This document shows, in pieces, positions 13,773-22,444 of a stretch of DNA of 48,595 bases. The position numbers were made by a program, and so were the translations under genes. How positions within the stretch are numbered: position 1 is the stretch's first letter; every line of letters begins with the position of its first letter. Source of the stretch: an uncultured Collinsella sp. (GTDB lineage: Bacteria > Actinomycetota > Coriobacteriia > Coriobacteriales > Coriobacteriaceae); the NCBI GenBank assembly GCA_900758885.1, contig CAAETD010000075.1, positions 1-48,595 on the forward strand, read 5' to 3'. The notes beneath the pieces were generated by a model. The model did not search any database, was not told the origin of the DNA, and saw only the letters and a list, made by a program, of their open reading frames with translations.

Positions 13773-16082
13773 ATGGCATTGACCCCCAACGAGGCGTATG
13801 CGGCCAAGCAGCCGTTTGTGAACAAGGAGACACTCGAGCATATCGTCGAGCAGTTCCCCACGCCGTTTCATCTATACGACGAGGCGGGCATCCGCCGCAA
13901 CATGCAAGAAGTGCGCGACGCCTTTGCATGGAACCCGGGCTTTAAGGAATACTTTGCCGTCAAGGCCAACCCCAACCCGGCGCTCATCTCCATTCTCAAC
14001 GAATACGGCTGCGGCTGCGATTGCTCGAGCTATACCGAGCTCATGATCGCCCGCTCACTGGGTATCACGGGACACGACATCATGTTCTCGTCCAACGACA
14101 CACCGGCTGCCGACTTTGAGCTCGCCAACAAGCTGGGTGCCATCGTCAACTTTGACGACATCAGCCACATCGGGTTCTTTGAGCGCGTTGCGGGGCCCAT
14201 CCCCAAGACGGTCAGCTGCCGCTTTAATCCAGGCGGCCTGTTCCAGCTCTCCAACGGCATCATGGACAACCCGGGCGACTCCAAATATGGCATGACCACC
14301 GAGCAACTCTTCGAGGCCTTCCGCATGCTCAAGACCAAGGGCGCCGAGGACTTTGGCATCCACGCATTCCTTGCCAGCAACACCGTCACCAACGACTACT
14401 ACCCCAAGCTCGCGCGCATCCTCTTTGAGCTTGCCGTACGCCTGGAGCGCGAGACCGGCGCACGCGTCGCCTTCATCAATCTGTCCGGCGGTGTGGGTAT
14501 CCCCTACCTGCCCGAGCAGCAGGCTAACGACATTCACACCATCGGTGAGGGCGTACACGCAGCCTACGACGAGATTCTGGTCCCCGCCGGCATGGGCGAT
14601 GTGGCGATCTGCACCGAGATGGGTCGCTTTATGATGGGCCCCTACGGATGCCTGGTCACCAAGGCCATCCACGAGAAGCAGATCTACAAAGACTATATCG
14701 GCGTGGACGCCAGTGCCGTCGATCTGATTCGTCCTGCCATGTATGGCGCTTACCACCACATTACGGTGATGGGCCAGCCGGGTGGCGACGACAAGACCAC
14801 AGCGCCCGTCACGGACACCTACGACATCACGGGCAATCTGTGCGAGAACAACGACAAGTTCGCCATCGATCGCGAGCTGCCGCATATCGACATGGGCGAC
14901 CTGCTTGTGATCCACGATACCGGCGCGCATGGCTACTCCATGGGCTACAACTACAATGGACGCCTGCGCTCCGCCGAGGTCCTGTTGCGCCCCGATGGCT
15001 CGGCCGACCTCATCCGCCGCGCCGAGCGCCCGGGCGATTACTTTGCCACGCTCGACGTGCTACCGAGCGGCCGAGAGCTGCTGGCCAAGTCGCGCGCCGA
15101 AAGTGCCCGCCGTCGCGCCCAAGACGAGCGCCTGGCAGTCGCAGCTCAATGGAACAAACGCATCCAGATCGCGGACGCGAAGGAGAAGAACATGGACATC
15201 CGCAATCTCGAGGGCTCAATCGTCGCCCTCGTCACGCCGTTTAAAAAGGATGGCAGTGTCGACTTTGACGCACTCGAGCGCCTTATCGATTTCCACCTGC
15301 AAAACGGCACCGACGCCATCCTCACCCTGGGCACCACCGGCGAGAGCGCCACGATGACCGACGACGAGGACAACTCCGTCGTCGCCGCCGTGGTCAAGCA
15401 TGTTGCAGGACGCGTCCCCGTCATTGCCGGCTCGGGCTCCAACTCCACGCAGACCATGCTCACCAAGTCGCTTACTTACCAGGGCTTGGGAGCCGACGGC
15501 CTGCTGCTCATTACCCCCTACTACAACAAGTCCAACGAAGAGGGTATCTATCAGCACTTTAAGACCGTCGCCGATGCCGTGGACATCCCCTGCATCCTGT
15601 ACAACATCCCCGGCCGCTGCGGCTGCGGTATCAGCGAGCGCAACGTAGAGCGCCTGGCCGCGCACCCCAACATCATGGGTATTAAGGAGGCCTCGGGCAA
15701 CGTCGCCTACGCGGCCAAGATCGCCCACCTGCTGTCAGACGACTTCCGCATGTACTCGGGCGAGGACGCGCTTACCGTGCCGCTCATGAGCCTGGGCGCC
15801 TCGGGCACCATCAGCGTGTGGGCAGACGTGCAGCCGCAGCTCGTGCATGACATGTGCCGCGCCTATTTGGACGGTGACGTGGCGCGTGCCCGCGATATCC
15901 AAATTGCCGGCCAGCCGCTCATCAATGCCCTCTTTAGTGAGGTCAACCCCATCCCCGTCAAAGAGGCGCTCGCCCAGATGGGTATGATCGAGGCAAACTA
16001 CCGCATGCCGCTGTGCCCCATGGCAGACGACACGCGCTCTGCACTTACCGATGCTCTGAAGGGGGCTGGTCTGCTTGATTAA
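13773..16082 (+). CDS. lysA-dapA: Fused diaminopimelate decarboxylase - dihydrodipicolinate synthase (769 aa)
   Basis: One uninterrupted frame encodes two enzymes. Residues 1-440 are LysA-like, with PLP lysine in FAVKANPNP (K64) and the dimer-site Cys in NLCENNDKF; it decarboxylates meso-DAP to lysine. A charged helical linker (about 440-473, rich in Arg/Ala/Glu/Lys) joins DapA, residues 474-769 (296 aa, normal length), with GTTGESATM, Tyr in LYNIPGR and Schiff-base Lys in GIKEASGN (about K638); it condenses pyruvate with aspartate semialdehyde. Just before the DapA Met (ATG 15192) is AAGGAG (15180-15185), so free DapA may also be made. The operon is under a lysine riboswitch and continues with dapB (8-base overlap). 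Confidence 0.9.
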   Translation: MALTPNEAYAAKQPFVNKETLEHIVEQFPTPFHLYDEAGIRRNMQEVRDAFAWNPGFKEYFAVKANPNPALISILNEYGCGCDCSSYTELMIARSLGITGHDIMFSSNDTPAADFELANKLGAIVNFDDISHIGFFERVAGPIPKTVSCRFNPGGLFQLSNGIMDNPGDSKYGMTTEQLFEAFRMLKTKGAEDFGIHAFLASNTVTNDYYPKLARILFELAVRLERETGARVAFINLSGGVGIPYLPEQQANDIHTIGEGVHAAYDEILVPAGMGDVAICTEMGRFMMGPYGCLVTKAIHEKQIYKDYIGVDASAVDLIRPAMYGAYHHITVMGQPGGDDKTTAPVTDTYDITGNLCENNDKFAIDRELPHIDMGDLLVIHDTGAHGYSMGYNYNGRLRSAEVLLRPDGSADLIRRAERPGDYFATLDVLPSGRELLAKSRAESARRRAQDERLAVAAQWNKRIQIADAKEKNMDIRNLEGSIVALVTPFKKDGSVDFDALERLIDFHLQNGTDAILTLGTTGESATMTDDEDNSVVAAVVKHVAGRVPVIAGSGSNSTQTMLTKSLTYQGLGADGLLLITPYYNKSNEEGIYQHFKTVADAVDIPCILYNIPGRCGCGISERNVERLAAHPNIMGIKEASGNVAYAAKIAHLLSDDFRMYSGEDALTVPLMSLGASGTISVWADVQPQLVHDMCRAYLDGDVARARDIQIAGQPLINALFSEVNPIPVKEALAQMGMIEANYRMPLCPMADDTRSALTDALKGAGLLD

Positions 16083-16815
16083 GACCGTCATTATGGGAAC
16101 GGGCCGCATGGGCTCGCTCATCCGCACCACCGCCGAGGGCGTTGTCGACGCCGGCGGGCAGCCCGTTTTTGATATCGTCGCCCAGATCGGTTTTGATCTG
16201 TCCGAGCTCGAGAGCGCCCCGGCGGCCGACGTTATCATCGACTTCTCGAACGTCGTGACCTTCGAAGCCGTCGTCGCCTATGTCGAGCGCACGGGCGCGG
16301 CGTTGGTCTCGGGCACCACAGGCTACACCCCCGAGCAGATGGACCGCCTGCGTGAGCTGGGCCAGAACACCCGCGTTATGCACTCGGGCAATTACTCCAT
16401 CGGCATCGCAGCCCTGCGTCATCTAGTGGCCCAGGCCACGCGTGAGCTGCCCGGCTTTGACTGCGAGATTGTCGAGACTCACCACAACCAAAAGGTCGAC
16501 GCCCCCAGCGGCACCGCCAAGCTGCTGCTCGACGCCGTAGTCGAGGCCGAGCCCGAAGCAGGCTACCACCCCGTCTACGGTCGCGAGGGCATGTGCGGCG
16601 CGCGCGACTCCAAGGAGATCGGTATGCACTCGCTGCGCGGCGGCACCGTCGCCGGCGTGCACGAGGTGGGTTTCTTTGGCCAGGACGAGGAGGTCACGCT
16701 CACGCACCGCGCCACGAGCCGTCAGCTCTTTGTCAACGGCGCCCTGGCAGCCGCGCAGAAGCTCGTCGCCCGCGAACCCGGCTTCTATACGTTCGACCAG
16801 GTCATGTTTGCCTAA
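16075..16815 (+). CDS. dapB: 4-hydroxy-tetrahydrodipicolinate reductase (246 aa)
   Basis: The Rossmann start IMGTGRMGSLI (6-16), GTTGY (about 80-84) and catalytic ETHHNQKVDAPSGTA (134-148; His136/137, Lys140) identify DapB, which reduces the DapA product with NAD(P)H. The start is TTG at 16075: the ATG at 16093 would remove the first beta strand. The gene overlaps the end of lysA-dapA by 8 bases, so translation is coupled. Confidence 0.95.
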   Translation: MIKTVIMGTGRMGSLIRTTAEGVVDAGGQPVFDIVAQIGFDLSELESAPAADVIIDFSNVVTFEAVVAYVERTGAALVSGTTGYTPEQMDRLRELGQNTRVMHSGNYSIGIAALRHLVAQATRELPGFDCEIVETHHNQKVDAPSGTAKLLLDAVVEAEPEAGYHPVYGREGMCGARDSKEIGMHSLRGGTVAGVHEVGFFGQDEEVTLTHRATSRQLFVNGALAAAQKLVAREPGFYTFDQVMFA

Positions 16816-16854
16816 CCAGGTATCAACCGAATCCGCCCAAAGGAGAGATAGCAA

Positions 16855-17574
16855 ATGAGCAACGCAGCCGAGATGGATGCACAGGAGATTATCAACTACA
16901 TCGCCACCGCGCCCAAAAAGACGCCCGTCAAGCTGTACGTGCGCGAGAAGCCCGGCATGAAGGTTGCCTGGGGCGACGCACATGTCTACGGCGGTCGTCG
17001 CGGCAAGACCGTCTTTGGCGACTGGGATGAGCTCAAGGCCATCCTCGATGCCAATGCCGACTCCATCGACTACTACGACGTGGAGAACGATTGCCGCAAC
17101 TCCGCCGTGCCCATGCTCGACCTTAAGGGCATCAACGCCCGCATCGAGCCGGGCGCGATCATCCGCGACCGCGTCGAGATTGGCGACCGTGCCGTCATCA
17201 TGATGGGCGCCATCATCAACATCGGCTCCGTTATCGGCGAGGGTTCCATGATCGATATGGGCGCCGTGCTAGGCGGCCGCGCCACCGTGGGCAAGAACTG
17301 CCACATCGGCGCTGGAACCGTGTTGGCAGGCGTCGTTGAGCCCGCAAGCGCCACGCCCGTCATCATCGAAGACGACGTCATGATCGGCGCCAACGCCGTG
17401 GTCCTGGAGGGCGTACGCGTGGGCAAGGGCGCTGTTGTTGCCGCCGGCGCCGTGTGCGTCGAGGATGTCCCCGCCGGTGCCGTCGTGGCCGGTGTCCCCG
17501 CCCGCGTCATCAAGATGCGCGACGAGAAGACCGACAGCAAGACCGGACTGGAAGAGGGCTTACGTCAACTTTAA
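16855..17574 (+). CDS. dapH: Tetrahydrodipicolinate N-acetyltransferase (239 aa)
   Basis: The protein follows the DapH (Bacillus YkuQ) pattern closely: TPVKLYV, VENDCRNSAVPMLDL, then left-handed beta-helix hexapeptide repeats (RIEPGAIIRDRVEIGD, GSVIGEGSMIDMGAVLGGRA, GKNCHIGAGTVLAGV) and the end LRQL. It acetylates tetrahydrodipicolinate, so this organism uses the acetylase branch of lysine synthesis rather than the succinylase branch. AAAGGAGAG precedes the ATG at 16855. It is the last gene of the riboswitch operon; a terminator follows. The later steps (aminotransferase, deacetylase) may be supplied by 21263-22426 and 12206-13393. Confidence 0.93.
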   Translation: MSNAAEMDAQEIINYIATAPKKTPVKLYVREKPGMKVAWGDAHVYGGRRGKTVFGDWDELKAILDANADSIDYYDVENDCRNSAVPMLDLKGINARIEPGAIIRDRVEIGDRAVIMMGAIINIGSVIGEGSMIDMGAVLGGRATVGKNCHIGAGTVLAGVVEPASATPVIIEDDVMIGANAVVLEGVRVGKGAVVAAGAVCVEDVPAGAVVAGVPARVIKMRDEKTDSKTGLEEGLRQL

Positions 17575-17580
17575 TAGTTA

Positions 17581-17604
17581 CGCGGTTTTGACAAACCGCG
17601 TTTT
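17581..17604 (+). terminator. Terminator of the lysine operon
   Basis: CGCGGTTT (17581-17588), loop TGAC, AAACCGCG (17593-17600), TTTT. It resembles the hairpin 27314-27340 in sequence. Confidence 0.85.
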
Positions 17605-17651
17605 CGCTGACGTATGCTCAACCTGCGGGATAATTCATCCCTAAACAAAAT

Positions 17652-17680
17652 GGCCGAAGCCCCAAGGAGCTTCGGCCTTT
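17652..17680. terminator. Bidirectional terminator downstream of the nucleoid-associated protein gene
   Basis: GGCCGAAGC (17652-17660) and GCTTCGGCC (17669-17677) form a perfect stem. The minus side reads into ATTTTG, the plus side into TTTGCTTT. Confidence 0.85.
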
Positions 17681-17707
17681 GCTTTCTCGCTGTAGGCGCA
17701 ACGCAAC

Positions 17708-18712
17708 TTATCGATTCTCGATGCTACCGATATTTTTGAGCTCGATGGAAATGAGGCCGTTGGGCTCATTGACGAACTCAATGTACTCGGAATTCGAACC
17801 CATCTCTGCCGGGAAGCTGATCTCGATGCCCGTATCGGTACGAATCTTGTGATTGCGCACCGCCGCGCGTTCGACCTGCTTGCGCTCCACGGGCACACGC
17901 TCAGGCACCTTCTCCTCGGTCAGCGCCGCGCGCACGCTCTCCTTGATGACCGGCTCGTCCTCAAAGACCTCATCGACGATATCCCAAGGCGGCAGCTCCT
18001 CGTCATCCTCGACCTTCTCGGCAACGGCAGCCTTAACCTTAGCGAGCGCTACAGCCGTGTTGGCACCGTGCTCCTCGGCGACTTCCTCGACCACACGTGT
18101 CACGGTGTCGATGACCTCCTTGCCCGATACGCCCGTGTCACACTGCAACAAACCATCGGGGATAAGCATGCAGTCCTCGCCGGCGATCTTGCGCTTCTTG
18201 TCCACATAGCCGATCTCCATGGTGCTCGCGCGCACGATGGCATAGCTCGGTACCTTTTGCGAGGGGTTCGGCAGAATGGCGTAGTGGCGCGCGATGTCGT
18301 TGCGCACCTCCCCCTCCTCGCGGCCCACTTCGTGCATAAAAGCCTGCTTGGAGCCCAGCAGCATCACGGCAAACCAGCGGGCATCCTCATCGTCGTCAAA
18401 GTCCGCCACAAGCACGTCGGTGGACTCGGCTTTCTCAGCCTTGGTGAGTTCGGAAGAGATAAACTCCGCAATCTGCTGCGACAGGTCCACGAACTCGCGC
18501 TCGCCAAAGAAATAGCCCTTGAGCTCGCCGCCAAACGCAGAGTTCTCGGCAAACGTGGCACGTTTATTGTCGGCCGAGGTACGCGCGCGGCGCAGATGCG
18601 TGGTCACGAAGTTGCGCACGGTGCGGCTCTCGATATCGAGCTCGCGCTGGCTCATAACATTGACGGCGGAGTCAAAGTCCAGGATATGCAGAATCGCGTG
18701 ATTGATTTTCAT
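17708..18712 (-). CDS. Nucleoid-associated protein, NdpA/YejK family (334 aa)
   Basis: The start MKINHAILHILDFDS, the central YFFGEREFVDLSQQIAEFI and the C-terminal IRTDTGIEISFPAEMGSNSEYIEFVNEPNGLISIELKNIG follow the 37-kDa nucleoid-associated protein family (YejK/NdpA), which binds DNA in the cell interior; its detailed role is unknown. Length is normal for the family. Two starts are possible, ATG 18712 or 18721; the family N-terminus fits 18712. The region between about residues 200 and 285 is strongly acidic. It is monocistronic, ended by the terminator at 17652-17680. Confidence 0.8.
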   Translation of the reverse strand: MKINHAILHILDFDSAVNVMSQRELDIESRTVRNFVTTHLRRARTSADNKRATFAENSAFGGELKGYFFGEREFVDLSQQIAEFISSELTKAEKAESTDVLVADFDDDEDARWFAVMLLGSKQAFMHEVGREEGEVRNDIARHYAILPNPSQKVPSYAIVRASTMEIGYVDKKRKIAGEDCMLIPDGLLQCDTGVSGKEVIDTVTRVVEEVAEEHGANTAVALAKVKAAVAEKVEDDEELPPWDIVDEVFEDEPVIKESVRAALTEEKVPERVPVERKQVERAAVRNHKIRTDTGIEISFPAEMGSNSEYIEFVNEPNGLISIELKNIGSIENR

Positions 18713-18786
18713 ATACGGCATTCCGTTCTAGATCGATTTCGGCACGAATCAGTATAGCGGTCGAGCCCGCCCCATGCGCTTCGAAG

Positions 18787-18820
18787 ATTGGTGCATCGGG
18801 GACAGGTTGCTTGCACCAAT
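18787..18820. repeat. Short inverted-repeat element with GGGGACAGGTT core
   Basis: ATTGGTGCA (18787-18795) and TGCACCAAT (18812-18820) flank TCGGGGACAGGTTGCT. A near copy, with GGGGTCAGGTTACTT inside TGGTGCA/TGCACCA, lies at 20014-20044. These look like members of one dispersed intergenic repeat family. Confidence 0.7.
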
Positions 18821-18822
18821 GG

Positions 18823-19983
18823 TTAGCGCAGGAGCTCGGACTGCCAAGCCTCGAGCTGTTCTGCCAAACTCTTGCCGGCAGCGGGCACGTCGATCTGGGG
18901 TCGTTTGGGCAGCAGCGCACACTTAAGAATCGCAACGATGGTCTGCGAGACAAAGCGTCGCGTTTCCTTGTCGAAGCCTTGCGCAGCCTGGAGCATCACG
19001 GGCAGGCTCTCGCGCAGATTCCCAGCGATATCCGCAAACCGCTCAGCACCCGTAGCCTCAAACACGGAGAACAACGCATCTACAAAACGTTCGCGCTCGC
19101 TAGGTGACACTGCAAGCAGCATCTCGCGAATGGAGCCATCAACATATCGAGCACCGGCGGACAGGTGCTCACAGTACACGAAGTCGTGACCATCAACCAC
19201 CCAGCTAAAGGGATTGTGCTGCAGCAGGCTGAACTCGGTGCTCTCAACGATGGCATAGTCCTCCTGTGTCTCGAACATCATGCCAAAGATCGACGACCGA
19301 GGTAGCGTCTTGTCGATTCGACCGGAAAGATCGGCAAAGGCGTCGCCGTTCAGAAACTCCTCGACGAAGCCCGGGCCATCATGGGAATACGCCCGTTCGA
19401 TTCGTTCACGGGCAACATCGGAGCACATCGCTGCACCGTACACCGCAAGGTTTCCACCCTTGGAATGACCCCCGCACAAAAGCGGCCCGCCAATCGCATC
19501 CGCCGCCTCGTCCACATAACGTGCCGCGGATTCCTGGGCCGGCACAGGACACCGGAACGCCATGTTAAAGTCTTCTTTCCAGCCCACAATCGTACTATCG
19601 GTCCCCCGGAAGGAAAGATAACTAAACCCCGCCGGAAACCGGAACGCCATGGCTGCAAACTGCTCCGTCGCCACCATATCGCTCACAGCACGATAGCCGC
19701 AAACGTGCACGCCACGGTAGCGAGGACTTGCTGCCACGGCCTCCAACAAGGCCCTGCTCCCCTCCGGGTCCCACAAGTCGTCAATCATGTCCCGGTAGCA
19801 CTCGGCACGCAGCAGCTCGCGTACGTCTAGGCCCTGCCAGTTCGTCAGCTCCGCCATATCACCCGGCAAACGCAAATAGGACAACCACGCAAAGACGAGG
19901 CTATCCACCGCGCAGAACGGCCGCTCCTCAAACGGATCAAACGCCGTCTGGGCATAGGTCAAAAAATTAGGCGAATCCGACAT
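18823..19983 (-). CDS. DUF2974-like alpha/beta hydrolase (386 aa)
   Basis: The nucleophile elbow GGHSKGGNLAVY (Ser-based, about residue 172-183), YLSFRGTDSTIVGWKEDF before it, and RAYSHDGPGFVEEF after it are typical of the DUF2974 (Mbeg1-like) family of lipase-like hydrolases common in gut Firmicutes and Coriobacteriia. No signal peptide or membrane segment is obvious, so it is probably cytoplasmic. Substrate unknown. ATG 19983 follows GGGAGG. Repeat elements of the same family flank the gene on both sides (18787-18820 and 20014-20044). Confidence 0.8.
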   Translation of the reverse strand: MSDSPNFLTYAQTAFDPFEERPFCAVDSLVFAWLSYLRLPGDMAELTNWQGLDVRELLRAECYRDMIDDLWDPEGSRALLEAVAASPRYRGVHVCGYRAVSDMVATEQFAAMAFRFPAGFSYLSFRGTDSTIVGWKEDFNMAFRCPVPAQESAARYVDEAADAIGGPLLCGGHSKGGNLAVYGAAMCSDVARERIERAYSHDGPGFVEEFLNGDAFADLSGRIDKTLPRSSIFGMMFETQEDYAIVESTEFSLLQHNPFSWVVDGHDFVYCEHLSAGARYVDGSIREMLLAVSPSERERFVDALFSVFEATGAERFADIAGNLRESLPVMLQAAQGFDKETRRFVSQTIVAILKCALLPKRPQIDVPAAGKSLAEQLEAWQSELLR

Positions 19984-20013
19984 GGCCCTCCCATCAACTA
20001 TGGTGCATTGGGA

Positions 20014-20044
20014 TGGTGCATTGGGGTCAGGTTACTTTGCACCA
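20014..20044. repeat. Second copy of the GGGG(A/T)CAGGTT inverted-repeat element
   Basis: TGGTGCA (20014-20020) and TGCACCA (20038-20044) flank TTGGGGTCAGGTTACTT. An extra partial copy of the left end, TGGTGCATTGGGA, lies directly before (20001-20013). It directly abuts the ldh terminator. Confidence 0.7.
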
Positions 20045-20080
20045 AAAAGGCGCCCGGACCGTGTGGGCCCGGACGCCTTC
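20044..20080 (-). terminator. Terminator of ldh
   Basis: On the minus strand GAAGGCGTCCGGGCCC pairs with GGTCCGGGCGCC around a short loop and is followed by TTTTT. It lies 31 bases after the ldh stop. Confidence 0.85.
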
Positions 20081-20110
20081 ATTGTAGCTTTTCGCTCTAG
20101 CGAGCTTGAT

Positions 20111-21061
20111 TTAGCAGGAGAAATCGACGCTGTCGATGATGCCCTTGAGGGCCTTGGCGGAGACGGTGAGCTCATGCTGCTCGTCGTCGTTCAGCGGCAC
20201 GGGGACGCGGCAGACAACGCCGTCGCGGCCAACGACGGTCGGCATGGAGATGGCAAGATCGGACAGGCCATACTCGCCCACCATGAGCGAAGAGACGGGC
20301 AGAACGGTCTGCTCATCGCGCATGACGGCGGTGCAGATGCGCTTGACGGCCATGGCGACGCCATAGTAGGTGGCGTGCTTCTTCTCGATGATGGTGTAGG
20401 CGGAGTTCTTGACGTCCTCGGCGATGCGCTTCTCGGCAGCCTCATGCTCCAGGTGGCCGTGAAGCTCACAGAAGGTGTTCAGCGGAACACCGGCAACCTG
20501 AGCGCTGGACCAAGCGACAAACTCGGAGTCGCCGTGCTCGCCCATGACATAGGCCTGGACATCGCGCGGGTCAACCTCGACGTGGGCACCAAGCATCTGC
20601 TGCAGGCGACCGGTGTCGAGCACGGTGCCGGAACCGATGACGTGGCCCTCGGGCAGGCCGGACATCTTGATGGCGGCGTAGGTCAGGACATCGACCGGGT
20701 TGGAGACGATGAGCAGAATGCCGTCGAAGCCGGACTTCTTAATCTCGGGGATAATGGACTTAAAGATGCTGACGTTCTTGTTGACCAGGTCCAGGCGGGT
20801 CTCACCGGGCTTCTGGGCAGCGCCAGCAGTGACGACGATCATGGCGGCGTCGGCGACATCGGAATAATCGCCGGCGTAGATCTTCATCGGCTCGGCAAAC
20901 GTCATGCCGTGCGCGATATCCAGGGCCTCACCCTCGGCGCGGTTCTTGTCCACGTCGATGAGGACCATCTCGGAGAACAGACCGCTCTGCATCAGTGCGA
21001 ACGCCGAAGACGAACCGACGAAACCGCACCCGACAATAGCGACCTTCTTCTCGTTAACCAT
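20111..21061 (-). CDS. ldh: L-lactate dehydrogenase (316 aa)
   Basis: The NAD-binding GCGFVGSS (11-18), the substrate region GETRLDLV (86-93; Arg), SNPVDVLTY and the active-site GEHGDS with His176 identify L-lactate dehydrogenase, which reduces pyruvate to lactate and regenerates NAD+ in fermentation. Malate dehydrogenase is less likely because of the loop sequence GAAQKPGETR and the overall LDH pattern. ATG 21061 follows GGGAG. The gene is monocistronic, with a terminator after it and a 200-base leader holding a hairpin. Confidence 0.95.
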   Translation of the reverse strand: MVNEKKVAIVGCGFVGSSSAFALMQSGLFSEMVLIDVDKNRAEGEALDIAHGMTFAEPMKIYAGDYSDVADAAMIVVTAGAAQKPGETRLDLVNKNVSIFKSIIPEIKKSGFDGILLIVSNPVDVLTYAAIKMSGLPEGHVIGSGTVLDTGRLQQMLGAHVEVDPRDVQAYVMGEHGDSEFVAWSSAQVAGVPLNTFCELHGHLEHEAAEKRIAEDVKNSAYTIIEKKHATYYGVAMAVKRICTAVMRDEQTVLPVSSLMVGEYGLSDLAISMPTVVGRDGVVCRVPVPLNDDEQHELTVSAKALKGIIDSVDFSC

Positions 21062-21087
21062 TAGAAACTCCCATCTCTCTCCACAAA

Positions 21088-21118
21088 CAAGCCGCCCGGG
21101 AACGACCCGAGCGGCTTG
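21088..21118 (-). other. Hairpin in the leader of ldh
   Basis: CAAGCCGC (21088-21095) pairs with GCGGCTTG (21111-21118), with CGGG/CCCG inside. Only TTTG follows on the minus strand, 27 bases before the ldh start. It may be the terminator of the upstream aminotransferase gene or a leader element of ldh; the 60-base AT-rich stretch between them (21150-21250) could hold the ldh promoter. Confidence 0.45.
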
Positions 21119-21262
21119 CCGTGATCCCAATACATCCAATCGGGACTTTGATTATGCTCCTATTCGCAGCCAAAAATCGACCGTTTACCGAAATTGTTTG
21201 CAGAATTCGTAAAATAACTGCACGAAATCGGTTTCGAGCTATTGACGAGCCGAAATAGCTTT

Positions 21263-22426
21263 CTAATACAGGCCCGCCTCGCGAATGGCCTCGACAGCCA
21301 AAGCGATCTGGTCGGGCGGCAAGACCAGCGCCATGCGCACGTGCCCCTCACCCGAAGGACCAAAGCTCGCGCCCGGCGTCACCACAACGCCGGCCTTCTC
21401 CATGAGCTCCTCGCAAAACGCCATGGAATCGGTGCGGCCACCGGGAAGCTTGGCCCACACAAACATAGAGCCATGCGCGTTGGGGCGCTCCCAGCCCAGG
21501 CCCTCAAGACCGTCGCACAGGGCATCGCGGCGCTCCTGGTACTTCAGACGCTGCGCCTCGACCTCATCGCGCGGACCGTTCAGGCAGGCGATGGCGGCCT
21601 TCTGGATCGGGAAGAACATGCCAAAGTCGATCTGGCCGCGCAGCTTGGCAAAGGCCGAGACCACATCCTCGCGACCGACCAAAAAGCCGATGCGGGCACC
21701 GGTGACGTTAAACGACTTGGAGAGCGAGAAGAACTCCACGCCCACCTCAAGCGCACCGGGATACTGCAAGAAGCTGCCGCCCGGCTCGCCGTCGAACACG
21801 ATGTCGGAGTATGCGTTGTCGTGAACGATCAACAGATCATGTTCGCGGGCAAAGGCGATAATCTCCTCGTAGACCTCGGGCGTGCCCACCGAGCCGACCG
21901 GGTTCGCAGGCAGCGACACGATCATATACTTGGCACGATCGGCGACCTCGGGGTCGATGCCCGCCACATAGGGCAGGTAATTGTGCTCGGCGACCAGTGG
22001 ATAGTACTCGAGCTTGGCGTCGGCGATCTTGGCGCCCGCCTCAAAGACCGGATAGCACGGATCGGGAACCAGAATGGTGTCACCCGGATCGAGCAGGGCC
22101 AGGCCCAAATGGCCCACGCCCTCCTGCGTGCCGTTGCACGACTGCACCATAGACGGCGTAATGCCCGAAACGCCAAAGCGGCGCTCGTAGTAATCGCACA
22201 CGGCCTGCTTAAGCTCGGGCAGATCGCGCAGGGCATACTTCCACATCTCGGGATCTTGGGCCGCCTGCGTGAGCGCCTCGACCACGTGGTCGTACGGCTT
22301 AAAGTCGGGCGTGCCCACGCTCATGTTGTAAATGGTCTTGCCCTGAGCCTTCAGCGCGAGAAGCTTGTTGTTGAGCGAGGCGAAGACCTCCGCGCCAAAG
22401 CGGTCGAGACGCTGCGATGCCTGCAT
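21263..22426 (-). CDS. Class I/II PLP aminotransferase (388 aa), candidate for the DAP pathway
   Basis: The fold-type I pattern is complete: NMSVGTPDF (N-terminal), NGTQEGVGHLG, SLPANPVGSVG, HDNAYSDIVFDG and the PLP lysine in SLSKSFNVTGARIGFLVG. Annotations of this group include LL-diaminopimelate aminotransferase, PatA and aspartate aminotransferase. Because dapH is present, an aminotransferase acting on N-acetyl-L-2-amino-6-oxopimelate (PatA) is needed and this gene is a candidate, but nothing in the sequence fixes the substrate. ATG 22426 follows AAAGGTGG. An in-frame upstream ATG at 22489 would read through the terminator hairpin. Confidence 0.85.
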   Translation of the reverse strand: MQASQRLDRFGAEVFASLNNKLLALKAQGKTIYNMSVGTPDFKPYDHVVEALTQAAQDPEMWKYALRDLPELKQAVCDYYERRFGVSGITPSMVQSCNGTQEGVGHLGLALLDPGDTILVPDPCYPVFEAGAKIADAKLEYYPLVAEHNYLPYVAGIDPEVADRAKYMIVSLPANPVGSVGTPEVYEEIIAFAREHDLLIVHDNAYSDIVFDGEPGGSFLQYPGALEVGVEFFSLSKSFNVTGARIGFLVGREDVVSAFAKLRGQIDFGMFFPIQKAAIACLNGPRDEVEAQRLKYQERRDALCDGLEGLGWERPNAHGSMFVWAKLPGGRTDSMAFCEELMEKAGVVVTPGASFGPSGEGHVRMALVLPPDQIALAVEAIREAGLY

Positions 22427-22444
22427 GGTGCCACCTTTCGATAT

